A DNA stretch of 64,000 bases from Undibacterium sp. GTDB taxonomy: Bacteria; Pseudomonadota; Gammaproteobacteria; Burkholderiales; Burkholderiaceae_D. The notes under the pieces are model-generated. The model made no database searches and was not told the DNA's origin. It saw nothing but the letters and a program-made list of their open reading frames with translations. The position numbers and the translations under genes were made by a program. The stretch's first letter is position 1. Every line of letters begins with the position of its first letter. Of the stretch, positions 35,406 through 45,336 are shown in pieces. The stretch is from assembly GCA_030645915.1 (NCBI GenBank), contig JAUSNO010000018.1, forward strand, positions 1 to 64,000, written 5' to 3'.

Positions 35406-37460
35406 ATGCTGAAACTCGCCCCTCAGAAATCTGGCCTCAATGCCGCCATCGCGGGTGTCCATGCCAGCTGGAAAAAACAGCCCCTGTCACGCGACAAGGC
35501 CGATACCTTACTCCTGTTGACGGCGTGTTTGCTCGTGCTCATCCCTCACGTGCAGGCAATGCCCGGTTGGGTAAGTGCCTGCTGCGCAATGTTGATGCTG
35601 TGGCGTGGCTGGTTGACATTAACAGGGCGTCGCCTGCCTCCCTCCTGGATATTAATACCAATCTCCTTGCTGATGATGGCAGGCGTGTTTCTCACGTTCC
35701 GAACATTTTTTGGGCGAGAAGCCGGTGTCACCATGGTGGCCTTGTTACTGGCATGTAAATTACTGGAAATGCATGCAAAGCGCGATTTATTCGTCGTGAT
35801 TTTTCTCAGTTTTTTCGTCTTACTCACCAGTTTTTTTTATTCGCAAACGATCGCCAGCGCATTCATGGCACTGGCTGCCACTGCAACACTGCTCACCGCG
35901 CAGTTATCCTTTCAATACACTGGCGTCATTCCCTCTTTGTGGCAAAGAGCCAAACTTGGGGCACTGATTTTACTCTTGGCGATTCCACTGACGGTTGTCT
36001 CTTTCTTTTTATTTCCGCGTATTCAAGGCCCCTTATGGAGCTTGCCGGGCGATGCAAATTCTGCGCGCAGCGGCTTGTCGGACTCTATGTCGCCGGGCAA
36101 TATCAGCAATCTGGCTTTATCCGAAGATATCGCTTTCAGAGCCAAATTCTCTCCGGCCACACCTGAAAAATCACGGCTGTATTGGCGCGGCATTGTTTTC
36201 AACCGATTTGATGGAAGAACCTGGTCGCGTGAAGATGTCATACGTACCTCACGCCCGGCAGATCTTTACCGTACCAACGGCAAAGAAATCCGTCAGGAGA
36301 TCATTCTGGAAGCCAGCGGACAAGCCTGGTTGTTCGCTCTGGATATCCCGGGCAGCGCACCTGTGCTGGAGGATATGCGCACCAGCCTGAACACCCAATT
36401 TGAAATTCATAGTGCACGCAGTATCAATAACCGGATTCGCTATCAGGTCAGCTCTTTTCCAGACTACTTCCTGCAAACAGAACTAACGCCACAAGAATTG
36501 CAAACATCACTGGAATTACCGGCCGGCTTCAATCCTAAAACACTCAGCTACGCCGCTCAGCTGAGTCAGCGGATCAAGGGCAATCAGCAGCGCATTGACG
36601 CGGTGCTGCAGCTGTTTCGGCAGGAACAGTTCGTCTATACGTTAGAACCAGCGCTCCTGGGCGAAAACAGCATTGATGATTTTCTATTCACCACTCGCGC
36701 CGGTTTTTGCGAACACTATTCGAGCGCGTTTGTCGTATTGATGCGCAGCATGGGCATTCCGGCGCGCGTCATCACTGGCTATCAAGGAGGAGCGCCCAAC
36801 AACGTAGACGGCTATCTGGAGGTGCGCCAATCCGACGCCCATGCGTGGGCGGAGGTCTGGCTGACGGGACGCGGCTGGATCCGGGTTGATCCTACTGCAG
36901 CAGTGGCACCAGAACGTGTGATGCAAAATCTATTTTCAACACAACCTCGACGCGGTATGGCCGGTCTGGTCAATCTAGCCATGGGAAATAATTCCTGGCT
37001 GCACTCCATGAGAATGCAATGGGATGCCATCAATAATTCCTGGAACCTCTGGATACTCAATTACAACCAAGCAAAGCAAATGGACTTCATGCATTATCTG
37101 GGCCTATCTGAACTGGATTGGCCGCAACTAAGCCTGTTTTTTTTCCTCATGGCGCTGGCGGCAATGTCCGTCGTGGCCCTGCCCTTAATGCGCAATCGCC
37201 CGCAAATTTCTGCACTTGATCGGATATACTCATCACTGTGCCAAAGGCTCGCTGACAAAGGCATGGCCAAAGCGGCTCACGAGGGTCCGCATGCTTTTAT
37301 GCAGCGACTTCAAATCAGTCTGACTGAGGCACAATATGCACCCGTGCGACAATTTCTTACCATTTACATTGCAACTAAATATGGAAAAGCAAGCTTGCCT
37401 GAGGCAAGCGTCGTCCCACAATTGAAAACCTTGCTGACGCAATATCGTCAGCTTAATTAA
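35406..37460 (+). CDS. TgpA-type membrane transglutaminase-like protein
   Basis: This 684-residue protein has an N-terminal DUF3488 region with about six membrane helices (to residue about 210). A periplasmic transglutaminase-like domain follows, with Cys in TRAGFCEHYSSAF, His in SDAHAWAEVW and Asp in WIRVDPTAAV. A final transmembrane helix (LSLFFFLMALAAMSVVALPL) and a cytoplasmic DUF4129-like tail end the protein. In Pseudomonas the family member TgpA is essential. It is immediately downstream of the DUF58 gene. Confidence 0.9.
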   Translation: MLKLAPQKSGLNAAIAGVHASWKKQPLSRDKADTLLLLTACLLVLIPHVQAMPGWVSACCAMLMLWRGWLTLTGRRLPPSWILIPISLLMMAGVFLTFRTFFGREAGVTMVALLLACKLLEMHAKRDLFVVIFLSFFVLLTSFFYSQTIASAFMALAATATLLTAQLSFQYTGVIPSLWQRAKLGALILLLAIPLTVVSFFLFPRIQGPLWSLPGDANSARSGLSDSMSPGNISNLALSEDIAFRAKFSPATPEKSRLYWRGIVFNRFDGRTWSREDVIRTSRPADLYRTNGKEIRQEIILEASGQAWLFALDIPGSAPVLEDMRTSLNTQFEIHSARSINNRIRYQVSSFPDYFLQTELTPQELQTSLELPAGFNPKTLSYAAQLSQRIKGNQQRIDAVLQLFRQEQFVYTLEPALLGENSIDDFLFTTRAGFCEHYSSAFVVLMRSMGIPARVITGYQGGAPNNVDGYLEVRQSDAHAWAEVWLTGRGWIRVDPTAAVAPERVMQNLFSTQPRRGMAGLVNLAMGNNSWLHSMRMQWDAINNSWNLWILNYNQAKQMDFMHYLGLSELDWPQLSLFFFLMALAAMSVVALPLMRNRPQISALDRIYSSLCQRLADKGMAKAAHEGPHAFMQRLQISLTEAQYAPVRQFLTIYIATKYGKASLPEASVVPQLKTLLTQYRQLN

Positions 37461-37477
37461 TCTCATCATTTCTCATT

Positions 37478-38602
37478 TTGAAATCATCATCCCGCCTCAC
37501 TGTAGCCGCCCTTCTCTGCGCAATAATCGCCGTTTCACCAAATGCAACTGCGGCAAATAAATCCAGGAAAAAGGCAAAAGCTGTCAAAGTCACCAAAACT
37601 GTCAAAGCTTCCGCAGTCAGCGCAGAATTTGTCCATTTCTCCCAATGGAAAGAAGTCGCGGAGTTTATTGATCAAATGGTGACGCGACATGGTTTCGACA
37701 AAGCACGACTCGACACAACATTTGATCAGGTACGTTATGTTGAAAGCGCCATTCAACTCATCAAGCCAGCGCCACCGGGGCGTCCCAAGAACTGGAAAGC
37801 CTATCGCGCAAGATTTGTTGAAAAAAACAGAATTGATGCAGGTATCGCATTTTGGGATACTCATGCCGATGCACTGGACAAAGCCGAAAGGGAATATGGC
37901 GTTCCCGCGGAAATTATTGTTGGCTTGATCGGCGTCGAAACTATCTATGGTCGTAATACAGGTAATTTCCGTGTCATGGATGCGTTAACCACGCTCGCTT
38001 TTGCCTATCCCGATACGCCAACACGACTCACGAGAATGGCATTTTTCCGGACCGAATTGGAGAACCTGTTGTTATTGTCGCGCGACTCCTTAATCGACCC
38101 GTTTTCGTTCAAAGGCTCTTATGCTGGTGCGATAGGCTTGCCCCAATTCATGCCTGGCAGTATACGAAGTTATGCCGTGGATTTTAATGGCGATGGACAG
38201 ATCGATTTACTGACGTCTCCTGCCGATGCCATCGGCAGTATTGCAAATTACTTGTCCCTGCATGGATGGAAAAAAGGATTGCCCACTGTCTTTCCTGCAA
38301 CGCTTATCAGCGTAGAAACAGATTTGGACAAATCTGCGGACAAACTAAATACGGTACTCTCGCAAGGGTTAAAGGCCAGTTATTCATTAAACGAACTCAG
38401 GCCGTTAGCGACGACTGCCAGCCAGGATATACCGGACCATCTTCTATATGGATTGGTTGACTTGCAAAACGGAAATGACCCTACCGAATATTGGCTAGCG
38501 ACAGACAATTTTTTTGCGATTACGCAATACAATCGCAGTTATTTCTATGCAATGTCTGTTATCGATTTGGGCAGAGTAATTGCATTGGCAAGATTAAAAT
38601 AA
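37478..38602 (+). CDS. mltB: Membrane-bound lytic murein transglycosylase B
   Basis: This 374-residue protein uses TTG at 37478 as start, giving a signal peptide (LTVAALLCAIIAVSPNATAA). No good ATG lies between this and the conserved region. The MltB (SLT family 3) core has PAEIIVGLIGVETIYGRNTG with the catalytic Glu, FKGSYAGAIGLPQFMPGSI and YAVDFNGDGQIDL. It lacks a lipobox, so it may be soluble in the periplasm. It starts 17 bases after the TgpA gene. Confidence 0.88.
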   Translation: MKSSSRLTVAALLCAIIAVSPNATAANKSRKKAKAVKVTKTVKASAVSAEFVHFSQWKEVAEFIDQMVTRHGFDKARLDTTFDQVRYVESAIQLIKPAPPGRPKNWKAYRARFVEKNRIDAGIAFWDTHADALDKAEREYGVPAEIIVGLIGVETIYGRNTGNFRVMDALTTLAFAYPDTPTRLTRMAFFRTELENLLLLSRDSLIDPFSFKGSYAGAIGLPQFMPGSIRSYAVDFNGDGQIDLLTSPADAIGSIANYLSLHGWKKGLPTVFPATLISVETDLDKSADKLNTVLSQGLKASYSLNELRPLATTASQDIPDHLLYGLVDLQNGNDPTEYWLATDNFFAITQYNRSYFYAMSVIDLGRVIALARLK

Positions 38603-38881
38603 ATCTAGCTCAATTTGACAATTGGTATCAAATTGAAACAAATGTGTACAAAATCAGATAATATTCAATTAATATTGTTAAATAGTATTTTTTATACTAC
38701 AGTAACATTATCTAATGATGCATTTACGTGCACTAAAAGCAATGTGTCAAGAGATTTAACACTTTTTATACATTTTTCTAAAGAATTATTTCAATTTTAA
38801 CGATACAATATTACCGTTTGAATAATTTTTTATTGAAGCAACATTCCTAGCGCATCAATAAACATAAACAGCGAGGTAATT
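38603..38881. other. AT-rich intergenic region with an inverted repeat
   Basis: 279 bases, clearly richer in A/T than the surroundings. TCAATTTGA at 38610-38618 and TCAAATTGA at 38628-38636 form a 9-bp inverted repeat just after mltB. The rest has long A/T runs and no convincing gene. It presumably holds the promoter of the small helix-turn-helix gene at 38882 (RBS GAGG 5 bases before its ATG). Confidence 0.5.
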
Positions 38882-39187
38882 ATGGCAAACCTGACACAAC
38901 TTGAATCTGACGAGATTGATTACGATCCAAATAATTTATTGGATACCCTGATCAAGCAATTACATTTAAAAAATGATGCAGCTCTATCGAGAGCACTGGA
39001 AGTAGCACCACCAGTCATCAGCAAAATTCGTCACCGTCGTCTGCCTGTTGGCGCGTCGTTGTTGATACGTATGCACGAAATCAGCGATGTCAGCATCAAG
39101 GATTTACGTGGCTTGATGGGCGACCGCAGAGCAAAATTTCGCATCAGCGATAAGCAATTCAAACCAAAAGACGGCGAGACCAGCTAA
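38882..39187 (+). CDS. Small helix-turn-helix protein of unknown role
   Basis: This 101-residue protein contains a Cro/XRE-like segment, NDAALSRALEVAPPVISKIR (about 31-50). It is followed by HRRLPVGASLLIRMHEISD, matching the helix pattern of single-domain HTH regulators that recognise start-up sites. The C-terminal tail is charged. RBS GAGG precedes the ATG. It is monocistronic, preceded by an AT-rich region and followed by a strong terminator. No partner toxin is adjacent. The name of the family is not known to me. Confidence 0.7.
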   Translation: MANLTQLESDEIDYDPNNLLDTLIKQLHLKNDAALSRALEVAPPVISKIRHRRLPVGASLLIRMHEISDVSIKDLRGLMGDRRAKFRISDKQFKPKDGETS

Positions 39188-39204
39188 GATCGTTGTTGAT
39201 AGTT

Positions 39205-39246
39205 AAAAAAGCCTGAAACGCGCATTAGCGTATCTCAGGCTTTTTT
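39205..39246. terminator. Bidirectional terminator between the HTH gene and cysM
   Basis: AAAAAAGCCTGA (39205-39216) pairs with TCAGGCTTTTTT (39235-39246), with additional ACGC/GCGT pairing inside. The A/T runs on both sides suit convergent transcription. Confidence 0.85.
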
Positions 39247-39269
39247 CGTTATAACGCTCTACTCAGATT

Positions 39270-40172
39270 TTATGCCGGAAATACGCCTGTAGATAAATAA
39301 CGATCACCCCGATCGCAAACGATAAATACTATCGTCGCGTTTTCTACAGTTTCAGCGATCCGGAGTGCAACCTCACAAGCGCCAGCAGCCGAAATTCCAC
39401 AAAATATACCTTCCTCCGCAGCCAAACGTCGGGCCATCAACTCTGCCGATGATTGACTAACGGATTCAATTTGATCAATTCTGGATTTATCATAAATCTT
39501 CGGCATATAAGCTTCTGGCCATTTTCGGATTCCCGGAATTTGCGAACCGTCTTCGGGCTGCGCACCTACAATCTGAATCTGCGAATTCATCTCTTTTAGA
39601 TAACGGGAGACGCCCATAATCGTTCCCGTTGTTCCCATTGCACTGACAAAATGCGTAATCTTGCCGGCGGTGTCACGCCATATTTCAGGACCGGTAGAAT
39701 CATAGTGAGCAAGCGGATTATCCGGATTTCCAAATTGATCAAGGATAGTTCCTCTCCCCTCCTTTTGCATTTTCTCAGCGAGGTCACGTGCATACTCCAT
39801 ACCGCCAGTTTTTGGCGTCAAAATAATCTGTGCGCCATAAGCAGCCATACTTTGCCTACGCTCAATGCTTAAATTTTCAGGCATGAGTAACACCATTTTA
39901 TATCCGCGCATGGCAGCAGCCATCGCTAACGCTATGCCGGTATTACCACTGGTTGCCTCAATTAAAGTATCGCCGGGTTTGATTTGCCCACGCTCTTCAG
40001 CGTGCTTGATCATGGCAAGTGCAGGTCTGTCTTTTACCGACCCTGCTGGATTATTACCTTCCAATTTACCAAGAATAATATTGTTCCGACGTTTAAGCTC
40101 ATCCCCGGGAAGTCGTTGCAACATAACAAGTGGGGTATTTCCTATGGTATCTTCAATGGTCAGGTAAGTCAT
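39270..40172 (-). CDS. cysM: Cysteine synthase B
   Basis: This protein has 300 residues from ATG 40172. It is a PLP enzyme making cysteine (or S-sulfocysteine) from O-acetylserine. The PLP lysine is in NPAGSVKDRPAL, and the phosphate loop is SGNTGIALA. CysM-type features are the start MTYLTIEDTIGNTPLV and the block QIPGIRKWPEAYMPKIYD. The gene is convergent with the HTH gene. Confidence 0.92.
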   Translation of the reverse strand: MTYLTIEDTIGNTPLVMLQRLPGDELKRRNNIILGKLEGNNPAGSVKDRPALAMIKHAEERGQIKPGDTLIEATSGNTGIALAMAAAMRGYKMVLLMPENLSIERRQSMAAYGAQIILTPKTGGMEYARDLAEKMQKEGRGTILDQFGNPDNPLAHYDSTGPEIWRDTAGKITHFVSAMGTTGTIMGVSRYLKEMNSQIQIVGAQPEDGSQIPGIRKWPEAYMPKIYDKSRIDQIESVSQSSAELMARRLAAEEGIFCGISAAGACEVALRIAETVENATIVFIVCDRGDRYLSTGVFPA

Positions 40173-40264
40173 ATGGCATAAGCACTGTATAAACAAAGTA
40201 CCATTTTAAACGTTGCAGCTGGTTCATGCTTGATTGCTATCAAAAGCAGTTTAGCCAGGCAAAT

Positions 40265-40300
40265 GAAAAAATCCCGAGATGCCGCGCATCAGGGGATTTT
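40265..40300 (-). terminator. Terminator of the ComEA-like gene
   Basis: On the minus strand AAAATCCC...GATGC pairs with GCATC...GGGATTTT, followed by a T run (A run at 40265-40270 on the plus strand). It lies 39 bases after the stop of 40339-40776. Confidence 0.7.
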
Positions 40301-40338
40301 ACATTCAGGATCCGGTCATACCAGATCAATGACATTAA

Positions 40339-40776
40339 TTACTTGGTTGCTGGCGCTTTTGCTGAAGCCGCAGCTTTTTCTTCTTTTTTCGCCTTCGCCT
40401 CGGCCTTTAATTCCGCCTTAGTTTTTACTGCTGGCTTTGAATCTACCTTTGCTGAGGCTTCTGTTTTTTCAGGTGCTTTAGCTGTTGCTTTTGTGGCGAC
40501 ACCAGATTTAGATTGGCCATTTACCGTCAAACCTGCTTCGGATAATTTGGCAGCACTCTTATCGCCAATACCTTTAACACGAGCTTCAAAATCGGCCCAA
40601 TCCTTAAAATTCCCACCCTTGCTACGCTCTTCTAAAATAGCTTTGGATGTTGCCGGGCCTATCCCTTTTACCCCATCAAGTGCCGCCTGATCACCCTTAT
40701 TCACGTCAACACCGGCAAATGCAAAGCCCATGGAAACAACCAGAGTGACGACAGCCATCAATAATTTCTTGAACAT
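40339..40776 (-). CDS. ComEA-like helix-hairpin-helix protein with Lys/Ala-rich tail
   Basis: This 145-residue protein has a signal peptide (LLMAVVTLVVSMGFAFA). Two HhH motifs (about 30-85) follow: ALDGVKGIGPATSKAILEER and VKGIGDKSAAKLSEAG. A long tail rich in Ala and Lys ends the protein. ComEA-type proteins bind DNA in the periplasm during uptake; this tail is not typical of ComEA and may be an added nucleic-acid-binding region. It sits where hldD is often found in related genomes. Confidence 0.78.
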   Translation of the reverse strand: MFKKLLMAVVTLVVSMGFAFAGVDVNKGDQAALDGVKGIGPATSKAILEERSKGGNFKDWADFEARVKGIGDKSAAKLSEAGLTVNGQSKSGVATKATAKAPEKTEASAKVDSKPAVKTKAELKAEAKAKKEEKAAASAKAPATK

Positions 40777-40950
40777 TTAAATACTCCAAAAGTAGTTAAT
40801 TTTAAGTACATCATTTTGCAGCCTTGATTTGAGCATTAATACCGTCGTTCAAAACTAAAATCCGATATTATTTTCATCTCATCACCAATAACGTCCATAA
40901 ATAAGCGAGGTTGACTAGCGCAAGTAACTTACCATAAAAATAACAATAAT

Positions 40951-41871
40951 TTACATATCTGGAAATAATTCTTCTCGAGTTACGGTAGCCGTACCCAGCT
41001 TACCTACGACTAAACCACCTGCACGGTTCGCCATCAGCACCGCATCTCTCATAGATTTGCCTTCCGCCAGCATAGTTGCCATAGTGGCAATGACAGTATC
41101 GCCCGCGCCGGACACGTCGAAAACTTCTCTCGCCATCGCCGGCACGTGAAACACTTCACCATCAGTATAGAGCGTCATCCCTTCCTCGGATCTGGTTAGC
41201 AATAGCGCTTTTAAATCGAGCTTACGACGCAAGTTCTGTGCTTTTTCGGTCAAGTCAGATTCGCTTGTCCATTCTCCAATGATTTGTTTCATTTCGGACT
41301 TATTTGGCGTAAGCACCGTCGCACCCGCATATCGGGAAAAATCGTTTCCTTTTGGATCAACCAAAATCAATTTATCAGCATCTCTGGCAGTGGAAATCAT
41401 TTCAACAATGTTCACCAGACTGCCCTTGGCATAATCGGAAAGAACGATTACATCATAGTCTGAGATCAAGGCATTAAAACGCGACAGTTTGTCACGCAAT
41501 ACCATTTCTGTCGGTTTTTCTTCAAAATCGATACGCAGTAATTGTTGCTGTCGTCCAATAACTCTCAATTTAATGATGGTGGAAATGGCCTGATCACGAT
41601 TGAGATAACTTTGAATACCAGAATCTCGCAATAGACTCTCGACAATATTGCCCGCCTCGTCTACTCCTATTACTCCCAGCAAGCCAGCTGCCATGCCTAA
41701 CGCTACCGCATTACGCGCTACGTTCGCCGCACCGCCCAATCGCTCCTCACTCTTTTCTATGCGTACTATTGGCACGGGTGCCTCAGGTGAAATACGATTG
41801 ACTTCACCAAACCAGTAACGGTCCAACATCACATCACCAACGACGAGCATGCGTTTTACTTGCTTATCCAT
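40951..41871 (-). CDS. rfaE1: D-glycero-beta-D-manno-heptose-7-phosphate kinase
   Basis: This 306-residue PfkB/ribokinase-family kinase is the kinase half of HldE. The start VKRMLVVGDVMLDRYWFGEV and the ATP site DVSGAGDTVIATMATML are clear. The cytidylyltransferase domain of bifunctional HldE is absent, so it is of the separate (HldA/RfaE1) type. It begins 1 base after ugd. No hldD or cytidylyltransferase gene follows in the window. Confidence 0.9.
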   Translation of the reverse strand: MDKQVKRMLVVGDVMLDRYWFGEVNRISPEAPVPIVRIEKSEERLGGAANVARNAVALGMAAGLLGVIGVDEAGNIVESLLRDSGIQSYLNRDQAISTIIKLRVIGRQQQLLRIDFEEKPTEMVLRDKLSRFNALISDYDVIVLSDYAKGSLVNIVEMISTARDADKLILVDPKGNDFSRYAGATVLTPNKSEMKQIIGEWTSESDLTEKAQNLRRKLDLKALLLTRSEEGMTLYTDGEVFHVPAMAREVFDVSGAGDTVIATMATMLAEGKSMRDAVLMANRAGGLVVGKLGTATVTREELFPDM

Positions 41872-41872
41872 A

Positions 41873-43246
41873 TCAAATCCGAGTCAATACTGAACGGCCA
41901 ATTCCGTGATACTCGACACCAATTTCGGTCATTGCCGCGGGGTCAAACAAATTTCTGCCATCAAAAATAATTGAATGTTTCAATCTTAATTTGACCTGCT
42001 CGAAATCAGGGCTTCGAAATGTCTTCCATTCGGTAACAATCACTAACGCATCAGCCTGCGTTAACGCATCCATAGGATCAGCAGCAAAGCGGATTTTTTC
42101 CAGCAAATGCGGCATGTCAGAGAAATCTAATGCAAATACGCGCTTTGCTTCAGTCATGGCAACAGGGTCATAAATGGCAACGCTTGCACCAGCGCTCAGC
42201 AATTCCATCAGCAACACACGTGACGAGGCTGCGCGCATATCGTCGGTATTCGGCTTAAAAGCCAATCCCCAAACAGCAAAATGCTTGCCGGTCAAATCCT
42301 CCCCAAAACGCTTTTTAATTTTGCCACCAAGTATTTGCTTTTGTTTGGCGTTGACGGCTTCCACTGCATGCAGAATCAATAAATCCTGGCCGTAATCTTG
42401 CGCGGTACGCTCCAACGCCTGTACATCTTTGGGAAAGCAGGATCCGCCGTAACCGCAACCAGCATACAGAAAACTATGACCTATGCGGGGATCTGAACCG
42501 ATGCCACGTCTCACCGCTTCGATATCTACACCAACACGATCAGCTAGATTTGCCAGCTCATTCATAAAAGAAATCCGCGTCGCCAACATCGCATTCGCAG
42601 CATATTTAGTGAACTCAGCCGAGCGCACGTCCATCCAGTAAGTACGTTCATGATTGCGATTAAATGGAGCGTACAGAGTTTTCATTCGCTCTCTCGCGAT
42701 ATCACCATGAGGACTATCATCACATCCGATCACAATTCGATCAGGCCGCATGAAATCCTCTACTGCAGCGCCTTCTTTCAAAAACTCGGGATTAGATACA
42801 ACTGAAAAAATTGCGCTCACATCACGTGACGTCAACTCACTCTGAATTGTCGCTGCCACTCTTTCCGCCGTCCCTACCGGGACAGTCGATTTATCTACAA
42901 TGACTTTAAAACCAGTCATATATCTGCCAATGCTACGAGCTGCGGCCAAAACATATTGCAGGTCCGCGGAACCATCTTCATCCGGTGGCGTACCAACCGC
43001 AATAAACTGTATATCGCCGTGCGCGACGCCTGCCTCAATATCGGTAGAGAAAACAATCCGACCTGCGGCGCGATTACGTGTAACTACCTCGTCCAACCCT
43101 GGCTCGTGAATAGGGATACCGCCATTATTAAGTGTATCAATCTTACTTTGGTCGACATCTAGGCAAAATACATCATTGCCGAGCTCCGCCAGACAGGCAC
43201 CTGTTACCAAGCCTACATAGCCTGTACCAATAATAGTTATTTTCAT
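41873..43246 (-). CDS. ugd: UDP-glucose 6-dehydrogenase
   Basis: This 457-residue protein has the NAD-binding start [20 protein letters not shown]. The catalytic cysteine is in [15 protein letters not shown], and the C-terminal domain ([16 protein letters not shown]) is complete. It makes UDP-glucuronate for surface polysaccharides. It is followed directly by the heptose kinase gene, suggesting a small surface-sugar operon. Confidence 0.93.
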   Translation of the reverse strand: MKITIIGTGYVGLVTGACLAELGNDVFCLDVDQSKIDTLNNGGIPIHEPGLDEVVTRNRAAGRIVFSTDIEAGVAHGDIQFIAVGTPPDEDGSADLQYVLAAARSIGRYMTGFKVIVDKSTVPVGTAERVAATIQSELTSRDVSAIFSVVSNPEFLKEGAAVEDFMRPDRIVIGCDDSPHGDIARERMKTLYAPFNRNHERTYWMDVRSAEFTKYAANAMLATRISFMNELANLADRVGVDIEAVRRGIGSDPRIGHSFLYAGCGYGGSCFPKDVQALERTAQDYGQDLLILHAVEAVNAKQKQILGGKIKKRFGEDLTGKHFAVWGLAFKPNTDDMRAASSRVLLMELLSAGASVAIYDPVAMTEAKRVFALDFSDMPHLLEKIRFAADPMDALTQADALVIVTEWKTFRSPDFEQVKLRLKHSIIFDGRNLFDPAAMTEIGVEYHGIGRSVLTRI

Positions 43247-43301
43247 TTCGGACTACACCTAATTAATTGTTCCTTCGTGTTGAGTACATTCTCAGCACGG
43301 T

Positions 43302-44477
43302 TTAAATCATTACGTTCAACTCTTCCGTACGACGCGGTGGATATGTCTCCCAGCGACTGCAACCGGGGCATTGCCAATAAAATTGACGCGCCTTGAAACC
43401 GCAATGTGAACATTGATAACGAGTTAACTTCTGAGCATATCCATGCACCAAATTCTTCACCAGAAATAGTTCGGGACGCACTTCAGGGGTTGCCACCATT
43501 AAACGAGCATCCAGCAATTTATCTAACCCCAAGAGGGTCGGAGTACGTCGCAATTCAGCAACAACTAACTCATTGGCTGCTTCAACAGTATCAAGCTCCA
43601 ACGTCGCCTTAAAAACTACCTCAAGCAAATCAATGGACGGTGCTTCCGCAAGATAGCCCATAAGAAGATTTAAACCTTCTTGTGGCCGCTCCAATTTACG
43701 GTATCCATCCATCAATCGTTGAGCGACCAAAGCCACATGTGGAACACTTTGTTGTTCAACGCGTCGCCAGGCTAATACCGCGCTTTCGATATCACCGTTT
43801 GCCAGATGAACATCACCCAACAAGATCGCTGCCCGCACGCTATGACGGTCAGTGGCCAGCGCTTTGTCTAACATATTCAATGCTGACTCAGGGTGCGTAT
43901 GAACCAGTTCATCCTGAGCTATTTCGCAATAAAATTGAGCAATTTCCTTTTGTCGGCCGCCAGCACCAGACTCTTGTAATGCATGCGCAGCGTCTATTGC
44001 ACGAGCCCACTCTTTTTCGCGTTGATAAATCTCGAGTAAAGCACGCCTTGCTTGAATTGAATACTGTCCAGCAACTAATAAATTAAACGTTTCCTCTGCC
44101 CTATCAAGCAATCCTGCCTTAAGGTAATCCTGACCAAGCTCAAACATCGCTTGCGTTTGCTGTTCCAATGGCATATCTGGTCGAGACAACAGATTTTGAT
44201 GGACGCGAATAGCGCGTTCAGTCTCACCTCGACGACGAAATAAATTACCGAGCGCAAAATGTAAATCTATTGTTTCAGGATCAAGTTTAACTATCTCAAT
44301 GAAGGCATCAATCGCCTTATCATGTTGGTCATTAAGTAAAAAATTTAAACCTTTAAAATATCCTTGCGGCAAAGTACGCGACTCTGATAATAACTGCCGA
44401 ATATCGATTCGAGCGGCAATCCAGCCCAAAGAAAAAAATAGGGGAATGCCCAGTAACAACCAAATTTCAAATTCCAT
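43302..44477 (-). CDS. lapB: Lipopolysaccharide assembly protein LapB
   Basis: This 391-residue protein has an N-terminal membrane helix (IWLLLGIPLFFSLGWIAARI). A run of TPR repeats covers about 40-330, and a C-terminal rubredoxin-like zinc module has C-x2-C twice (YQCSHCGFK, WQCPGCSRW). LapB controls LpxC turnover and LPS assembly. It follows lapA by 23 bases, the usual pair. Confidence 0.93.
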   Translation of the reverse strand: MEFEIWLLLGIPLFFSLGWIAARIDIRQLLSESRTLPQGYFKGLNFLLNDQHDKAIDAFIEIVKLDPETIDLHFALGNLFRRRGETERAIRVHQNLLSRPDMPLEQQTQAMFELGQDYLKAGLLDRAEETFNLLVAGQYSIQARRALLEIYQREKEWARAIDAAHALQESGAGGRQKEIAQFYCEIAQDELVHTHPESALNMLDKALATDRHSVRAAILLGDVHLANGDIESAVLAWRRVEQQSVPHVALVAQRLMDGYRKLERPQEGLNLLMGYLAEAPSIDLLEVVFKATLELDTVEAANELVVAELRRTPTLLGLDKLLDARLMVATPEVRPELFLVKNLVHGYAQKLTRYQCSHCGFKARQFYWQCPGCSRWETYPPRRTEELNVMI

Positions 44478-44500
44478 TTTATTATGTGTGCCTATTCAGG

Positions 44501-44815
44501 TCAGATATTTCGGATGCTGTCGGATTGTCGAATATTTACGTTAGAGAACTGTCCCGCCAATCGTTCTTTCTCGATTTCAGCGATTGTTTTTTTATGAATT
44601 GAAATATCTTTTCGATGACGAAACACAATTGGAACCATGGCAAGCACTCCAAGAATGGCGCCAATTAAAAAAAATGCCAGCAATAAAATGACTAGCGGTG
44701 CTGATTGCGCATACCCAAAAAAATACTGCAAAGTAACAATTTGATCATTTTTCAAAGCAAAGCCAAAAAATAAAACAAACAAGATCACTGCAAAAATTTT
44801 AGAAACAATTTTCAT
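44501..44815 (-). CDS. lapA: LapA-domain inner membrane protein
   Basis: This 104-residue protein has two transmembrane helices (about 5-22 and 41-63). The LapA (DUF1049) pattern NDQIVTLQYFFGYAQSAPLV lies between them, and a short coiled coil follows. It is the partner of LapB, directly downstream. Confidence 0.88.
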   Translation of the reverse strand: MKIVSKIFAVILFVLFFGFALKNDQIVTLQYFFGYAQSAPLVILLLAFFLIGAILGVLAMVPIVFRHRKDISIHKKTIAEIEKERLAGQFSNVNIRQSDSIRNI

Positions 44816-44921
44816 CTCAGTACCTTATATCAGTCCAAACAAATAACATGCCATTAACAGTATTATTAACGACTCAATAATAGACACGCTACTATCTACA
44901 GAAATAAGCGAAATTGTACGT

Positions 44922-44957
44922 GAAAAAAAACGGCATATCGGAAATCCGTTATGCCGC
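44922..44957 (-). terminator. Terminator after ihfB
   Basis: On the minus strand, CGGCAT...CGGA pairs with TCCG...ATGCCG (44931-44956), followed by eight T (A run 44923-44930 on the plus strand). It would end the rpsA-ihfB transcript before lapA. Confidence 0.85.
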
Positions 44958-44989
44958 CTTCATTTGTTACGTCAGATGCTCGCCTTCAT

Positions 44990-45295
44990 TTAATCATCCA
45001 GGATAGGTTGCCCCACCATAGCATCCACTCTCTCCCGTAATTCTTTACCTGGTTTGAAGTGTGGTACCCGTTTTTCGGGGACCATCACCTTATCGCCAGA
45101 TTTGGGATTACGTCCAATTCGTGGTGGGCGACTATTTAACGAAAAACTGCCAAAACCACGAATCTCGATACGTTGACCAACTGCCAAGGCAGATGACATC
45201 GCATCAAGTATGGTCTTGACAGCGACATCCACATCTTTACCAACCAGTTGTGGATATCGCTCCGCCAGACGGGCAATCAGCTCCGACTTAGTCAT
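44990..45295 (-). CDS. ihfB: Integration host factor subunit beta
   Basis: This 101-residue HU/IHF-family protein starts [17 protein letters not shown] and has [15 protein letters not shown] and [14 protein letters not shown], the DNA-bending arm. It is directly downstream of rpsA, its usual place in proteobacteria. Confidence 0.95.
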   Translation of the reverse strand: MTKSELIARLAERYPQLVGKDVDVAVKTILDAMSSALAVGQRIEIRGFGSFSLNSRPPRIGRNPKSGDKVMVPEKRVPHFKPGKELRERVDAMVGQPILDD

Positions 45296-45336
45296 AGTTT
45301 TTGAAACATCGAAAACCTCAATGACTTAGTTCTTGC

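Noticed and set aside
38615-38800. A 61-residue frame in the AT-rich gap after mltB
   Set aside because: No RBS and no domain; AT-rich sequence of this length easily yields such frames.
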